DNA from: CBDBCK01 sp965203345
GTDB taxonomy: Bacteria; Chloroflexota; Dehalococcoidia; Lucifugimonadales; Lucifugimonadaceae
DNA: 64,000 nt
Direction of reading: 5' to 3'
Assembly (NCBI GenBank): GCA_965203345.1
Contig: CBDBCK010000028.1
Coordinates: forward strand, 186,001-250,000
Shown: positions 63,782 through 64,000 of the stretch, piece after piece
How positions within the stretch are numbered: position 1 is the first letter of the stretch
Layout of the letters: every line of letters starts with the position of its first letter
The notes under the pieces: model-generated
Seen by the model: only the letters and a program-made list of their open reading frames with translations
What the model was told of the DNA's origin: nothing
Databases searched by the model: none
Made by a program: the position numbers and the translations under genes

Positions 63782-64000
63782 TTAGTATTCGTATCCGAAG
63801 AACTCATTGAGCTCCTTGAACAGTCTTCCTACGCGTTCTGCCTGTATATCAGAATACACTTCCCGATAGTGTCTTCGGTCTCTTCTCTGATAAGAATTGT
63901 AAGCTAACCTCTCGCCCTTGTACTCAAAATTTCCTTTCCAGGGTATATCTAGATGTTTGCATACTTCTCCGAAGTCATCCTGTATATTCTCATAACGTAT
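63782..64000 (-). CDS. Sulfotransferase family protein, copy 3 (partial)
   Basis: C-terminal 72 codons only; the rest lies beyond the right edge. It reads IRYENIQDDFGEVCKHLDI, then WKGNFEYKGERLAYNSYQRR, and ends FKELNEFFGYEY with TAA at 63782-63784. It differs from copy 2 at a few residues (GERLAYNS instead of GDHLVENS) and in this stretch is closer to copy 1, hinting at gene conversion or successive duplication. Confidence 0.88.
   Translation of the reverse strand: MRYENIQDDFGEVCKHLDIPWKGNFEYKGERLAYNSYQRRDRRHYREVYSDIQAERVGRLFKELNEFFGYEY

Larger units (their letters stand above)
59750..64000 (-). repeat. Tandem array of TldE-like + sulfotransferase modules
   Basis: Three head-to-tail units: unit 1 ~59750-61610 (both genes broken), unit 2 ~61611-63781 (both intact), unit 3 from 63782 (cut by the window edge). 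The period between units 2 and 3 is 2171 bases; unit 1 is ~310 bases shorter through deletions. The spacers between units also match (ATCTAAAATATCTTCTCTTA at ~61507 and ~63690). Spacer 1 contains a perfect 9-bp hairpin CTCGCGTGT / ACACGCGAG (61531-61552) absent from spacer 2. Confidence 0.9.

Noticed and set aside
59750..64000. Possible insertion sequence or transposon for the repeated units
   Set aside because: The repeated genes are a sulfotransferase and a TldE-like protein. No transposase, terminal inverted repeats or target duplications are seen.

Overview
The window reads as a bacterial chromosome segment, most likely from an uncultured marine Chloroflexota (SAR202 / Dehalococcoidia-like). 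That placement is an inference. It rests on lipoproteins with Thr/Pro/Ala-rich linkers, a sulfatase plus oligopeptide-type ABC importer, an Ldh-family oxidoreductase, PhyH, VKOR, DUF362 and larC/larE genes, and a small HHW zinc-ribbon protein. Base composition is moderate, with clearly AT-richer accessory patches. There are no rRNA genes, CRISPR arrays or recognisable insertion sequences. Three tRNA genes are present: Gln(TTG), Ala(TGC) and Leu(CAA).

Layout. 1-6600 is accessory and partly decayed: a FlaR-like P-loop kinase running off the left edge, an NDP-kinase-like protein with an unknown C-terminal half, an aminotransferase scrap, a twice-frameshifted GmrSD (DUF262/DUF1524) restriction gene, an amino-acid-kinase family protein, and a broken plus an intact ABC-2 permease. 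6680-26415 is mostly conserved housekeeping: larC-larE, clpC, rpsA, a transporter, a VKOR-thioredoxin fusion, cinA-type amidase, an amidohydrolase, DUF362, proB-proA and mfd. 26561-36323 mixes a branched-chain-type binding protein, a TIR-like protein, a sulfatase-like hydrolase with an unusual nucleophile position, a YagF/YjhG-type sugar-acid dehydratase and a four-gene ABC-2 cluster. 36807-45184 is an island holding PhyH, a divergent DUF5343 / ParB-like pair, an Ldh-family dehydrogenase, and two restriction-modification modules on either side of tRNA-Gln and tRNA-Ala; the second endonuclease is broken.

45324-64000 is rich in sulfur-ester chemistry. An NmrA-type oxidoreductase is followed by a complete oligopeptide-type ABC importer (binding protein, two permeases, two ATPases), translationally chained to a canonical Cys-type sulfatase. 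Next comes a surface-glycan-like operon: GDP-mannose-3,5-epimerase-like protein, initiating sugar transferase, MsbA-like exporter, and a bifunctional ATP sulfurylase/APS kinase that would make PAPS. After tRNA-Leu the opposite strand carries a tandem array of [TldE/PmbA-like + sulfotransferase] modules: copy 1 decayed, copy 2 intact, copy 3 cut by the window edge. Together these suggest import and desulfation of sulfated organics next to synthesis, sulfation and export of a sulfated product. The tandem sulfotransferase/TldE array is the most unusual feature.

Frameshifts are concentrated in accessory genes (restriction, one permease, duplicated modules), while long core genes such as mfd, clpC and rpsA are intact. 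This argues for real gene decay rather than poor sequence quality.
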